Shown: in pieces, positions 61,502 to 64,000 of the stretch
Position numbering within the stretch: position 1 is the first letter of the stretch
Layout of the letters: each line of letters begins with the position of its first letter
Assembly: GCA_963713445.1 (NCBI GenBank)
Contig: CAVQMB010000004.1
Span: 62,001-126,000 of the forward strand
Reading direction: 5' to 3'
Source: CAVQMB01 sp963713445
GTDB lineage: Bacteria > Pseudomonadota > Gammaproteobacteria > Competibacterales > Competibacteraceae
Length of the DNA stretch: 64,000 bases
Program-made: the position numbers and the translations under genes
The notes under the pieces: generated by a model
Database searches by the model: none
Seen by the model: only the letters and a program-made list of their open reading frames with translations
What the model was told of the DNA's origin: nothing

Positions 61502-64000
61502 TCAGGCGGTACTATCGACATCGACCGTAGCCAGGACGTGATCCAGCCACAGGGCACTTAGCTGGTCACTCAGGCTGTTCTGGCGCTGGCGGGCCACCAG
61601 ATTATCAAGATCGATCCAGGCCAGCGGCTGGTCCTGCTGGGCACAGGAGAATACCGCCCGGGTACGCTCACCGGTCTGGGGATCGACCTGCCACTGCAGG
61701 CACTGCGCACACACCCCCTTGAGCATGCACTGCATCGGGCTGCCCACCGTACCCATTGCCTTGACATCAGGTTTAAAAACCTCGTGCAAACGCCCCTTCA
61801 CGGCCTGCTGCATGCCGCGCAGCAGACCGGTGCCTCCCATGACCAGCACACGGTCGACCGCAGCCAGCGACAGCCCATCCTCGGGGCCCAGCTCACCCTG
61901 GTCGTATTGCGCCAGCAACTCGACCATGTCAGTCGCCGTAACGCTGCAATCCTGCCTTCGGCGCGGTTTGATCCTCGGTTCCCGGGCCGTGGCCCAGATG
62001 ATCTGGTCGGCTCCGGCCTCGAGTTCGGCCTGGTGGTCGACCTCATCACCAGAACCAAACGCCGCGACGTACAGCACGCGATTGCCAGCCGCCCGCAGCG
62101 CCGGTCCGATATCCAGCATCACCGCCGCGCCCCAGCGCCCGGCGATGATCAGCACAGTTTCGTCACTGGGGAGATCCAGCGGCGCGCCGGTCGGTCCCAT
62201 CAGAACGATGGGATCACCCGGTTGCAACCGGTTCACCAGGCGCGGTCCGGTGCCCCACTGCAACACCAGCAGCCGCACCATGTCATCCTTGACGCCGGCA
62301 CCGCTGACCGTCAGCAGGGGCACCTGCAGCCGGGTACCGGCCACCACCGGGCTATAGCTTTCATAGGTCTGCAGCCGGAAAAACTGCCCCGGCCGGAAGC
62401 GGCGGGCAGCCATCGGCGCCTTGACCCAGAGCTCGGTTATCGCCGGATTGCTGCGATCGACCGCCGCGACCCGAACGCTGAACAGCTCACTCATGGTGTG
62501 CCTGAAGTCGGGATAGTCGTCGGCCGGCGACGCCGGCAGGCGGTCCAGTGCCCCCAGCACCTGCGGATAACTGCGCTTGGCCGAGGCAATAGCCTTGACG
62601 ACACTGCCGTTGAACACCGGATGCGTATCACCCAGGAAACTCACCCGCTGGCCATCGTGATGGTACGAGGTAAACGGGCCGAACTCGGCACTCTTGACAT
62701 GCTCGGCCACCTGCACCGGCTGCAGTTCATTGGACTGGATCACGTGCGGCAGAAAATGATTGCCTTCCAGTTGGATGCTGCCGGGATATTCGTTCTCGTA
62801 GATGATATTGGGAATGGTGCCGGCGGCGACCAGGATCGAACGCGCCGGCAAGGTGTGTTCTTCCTTGGTGGCGAGCCAGCGGCCCTCCTTCCACACCATG
62901 CGCCGGCACAGCAGCGCCTTGACATGGCGATACTCATCGAGTTCAGCATGGATTGGTTCCAGCCCTTCGGCGTAGTATAAGCCCTCCTCCATGGCCTTGA
63001 TCACTTCCTCGTGATTGCGCACATAGGCCGGCGAGGCATTGAGACTCTTGCGATAGGCCAGCGTCACCCCGCCCCAGGCCCGCAGCAGCGGCACGAAATC
63101 AGGGGGCTCACCTGCTGCCGCAGCGCGCTCGCGCTCGGCCCGCACCGCCCGGCCATGCGCCAGGAATTCATCGAGAATACCCTGATCCTCAGGGCTCAGG
63201 CGCACGCGGATGCCCGCCCCGTCATGACCGCCGGCAAGCGTCTCATAACGATGCAGGATCTTCTCCACCTGCTTGATGTAATAGGCCTGCACCTCGGTAG
63301 CGGTATCGATGCCGGTGAGACCGCCACCGATCACCACCGCCGGCAGCCGGATCTGCAGATTGGCCAGACTGGTTGATTTACCGGCACCGGTAAGCTGCAA
63401 CGCCATCAGAAAATCGTTGGCCTGACGCATCCCTCGGGCCAGCGAGTTGCCGATGTGAATAACGCGCGGATAGCCAGCCCCTGTGGCGATGCAGACATGA
63501 TCGAACCCCAGTTCCCAGGCATCCTCCAGGCCAACGGTACCACCCAGACGCACACCACCGAACACCTGAAAATAGCGCCGTCGCGCCAGCGACAAATAAA
63601 TCAGTTTGAGGAAGTTCTTATCCCAACGCACCGTGATACCGTATTCGGCGACACCGCCGAAACCGTACAGAATGCGCTCGTCGAGCGGTTCTTTAAGGCT
63701 CTCCCAGTCGCGCACCGGGCGCTCGAGTAAAGCCGGCGGCAACGGTTCGATCTTGAGCCCGTCGATGGCGACCACCGCGCAACCGGCCATCGTGAGGTGA
63801 TGTGCCATGGTGAAGCCGGCCGGGCCCAAGCCGGCAATCAGAACCTTGCGTCCGTTATAAGGCTGCAGCACATACTGGCGCTGGCGCAGCGGATTCCAGC
63901 GGGTCAGCAGATCATAGACCTCGACCCCCCACGGCAGCGCCAGTACATCGGTCAGCACACCGGTCTCGACCTGGGGTATGTTGACCGGATCCTGCTTCTG
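61502..64000 (-). CDS. Large FAD/NAD(P)-linked oxidoreductase with PyrK-like C-terminus (partial)
   Basis: The frame is open to the window edge; 832 residues are visible. First part: glutamate-synthase-small-subunit-like flavoprotein with two dinucleotide folds (LIAGLGPAGFTMAHHL, VVIGGGLTGIDTATEV). From about residue 520: a ferredoxin-NADP-reductase-type module with RRFRPGQFFRLQTY (FAD), LVNRLQPGDPIVLMGPTG and an NAD site. The end has MQCMLKGVCAQCLQW plus a later Cys (VFSCAQQ), the [2Fe-2S] pattern of dihydroorotate dehydrogenase electron-transfer subunits. Such fusions resemble NfnAB-type bifurcating enzymes joined in one chain. N-terminus and neighbours lie outside. Confidence 0.85.
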   Translation of the reverse strand, partial: QKQDPVNIPQVETGVLTDVLALPWGVEVYDLLTRWNPLRQRQYVLQPYNGRKVLIAGLGPAGFTMAHHLTMAGCAVVAIDGLKIEPLPPALLERPVRDWESLKEPLDERILYGFGGVAEYGITVRWDKNFLKLIYLSLARRRYFQVFGGVRLGGTVGLEDAWELGFDHVCIATGAGYPRVIHIGNSLARGMRQANDFLMALQLTGAGKSTSLANLQIRLPAVVIGGGLTGIDTATEVQAYYIKQVEKILHRYETLAGGHDGAGIRVRLSPEDQGILDEFLAHGRAVRAERERAAAAGEPPDFVPLLRAWGGVTLAYRKSLNASPAYVRNHEEVIKAMEEGLYYAEGLEPIHAELDEYRHVKALLCRRMVWKEGRWLATKEEHTLPARSILVAAGTIPNIIYENEYPGSIQLEGNHFLPHVIQSNELQPVQVAEHVKSAEFGPFTSYHHDGQRVSFLGDTHPVFNGSVVKAIASAKRSYPQVLGALDRLPASPADDYPDFRHTMSELFSVRVAAVDRSNPAITELWVKAPMAARRFRPGQFFRLQTYESYSPVVAGTRLQVPLLTVSGAGVKDDMVRLLVLQWGTGPRLVNRLQPGDPIVLMGPTGAPLDLPSDETVLIIAGRWGAAVMLDIGPALRAAGNRVLYVAAFGSGDEVDHQAELEAGADQIIWATAREPRIKPRRRQDCSVTATDMVELLAQYDQGELGPEDGLSLAAVDRVLVMGGTGLLRGMQQAVKGRLHEVFKPDVKAMGTVGSPMQCMLKGVCAQCLQWQVDPQTGERTRAVFSCAQQDQPLAWIDLDNLVARQRQNSLSDQLSALWLDHVLATVDVDSTA

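Overview
The window is a piece of a gammaproteobacterial chromosome. The evidence is gene content and order: ispB-rplU-rpmA-obgE-proB, rpsT/murJ-ribF-lspA-ispH, dapA-bamC, mutL-miaA-hfq-hflX-hflK-hflC-(DUF2065)-hisZ-purA, rnr-rlmB, rpsF-priB-rpsR-rplI-dnaB-radA. PriB, GcvR, BamC, a UUG-started rpsT and a yeaGH/ycgB-type cluster all point to that class. The genus cannot be named from sequence alone. Poly(hydroxyalkanoate) synthase, malonyl-CoA-type ligase and HisZ point away from enteric bacteria.

Region 1 (1-8185) is accessory DNA lying at the 3' end of a tRNA-Pro(CGG) gene. Positions 1-2040 are a chain of deletion-fused scraps: IS3-family transposase, a P-type cation ATPase, the N-terminus of a zinc alcohol dehydrogenase, and a second IS3 integrase-core scrap. 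Next come an unrecognised 182-residue protein with a possible Cys/His active site, an intact SRAP (YedK/HMCES) protein, an unrecognised gene split by an in-frame TGA, and an HsdS fragment. An intact 821-residue GH3 beta-glucosidase follows, with a LacI-type operator but no LacI gene in the window.

Region 2 (8186-58237) is core genome. It covers prenyl quinone side-chain synthesis, ribosomal proteins L21, L27, S20, S6, S18 and L9, Obg, lipid II flippase, FAD synthesis, lipoprotein signal peptidase and IspH. It also has a PrkA-YeaH-SpoVR stress operon behind a near-consensus sigma-54 promoter, the DapA/BamC and MutL/Hfq/HflKC blocks, replication (DnaB, PriB), RelA, PepN and PhaC. ileS and fkpB are missing from their usual places between ribF, lspA and ispH.

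Several core genes carry single-base frameshifts: miaA (1), rnr (about 4 in 110 bp), radA (1), fbaB (about 6 in 520 bp) and phaC (1). The genes most likely to be essential are intact. The cause is either locally poor sequence or real decay of dispensable genes; the two cannot be separated from this window.

Region 3 (58238-60811) is a second accessory strip at the 3' end of tRNA-Thr(TGT). It holds an intact MFS exporter among scraps of a secreted proline iminopeptidase, an integron/phage-type integrase and an NCS1 permease. Region 4 (60812-64000) holds an RlpA-like protein and the C-terminal 832 residues of a large flavin oxidoreductase that runs off the window.

Several sigma-70 promoters with 17-bp spacers are readable (rplU, rpsT, dapA, hflK, rpsF, tRNA-Leu, tRNA-Thr). 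I found no CRISPR array, rRNA, replication origin or recognisable riboswitch. The best candidates for something new are the in-frame TGA gene, the Cys/His hypothetical protein, the nested palindromes at the rplU promoter, the sigma-54 control region of prkA, and the two tRNA-anchored decayed islands.
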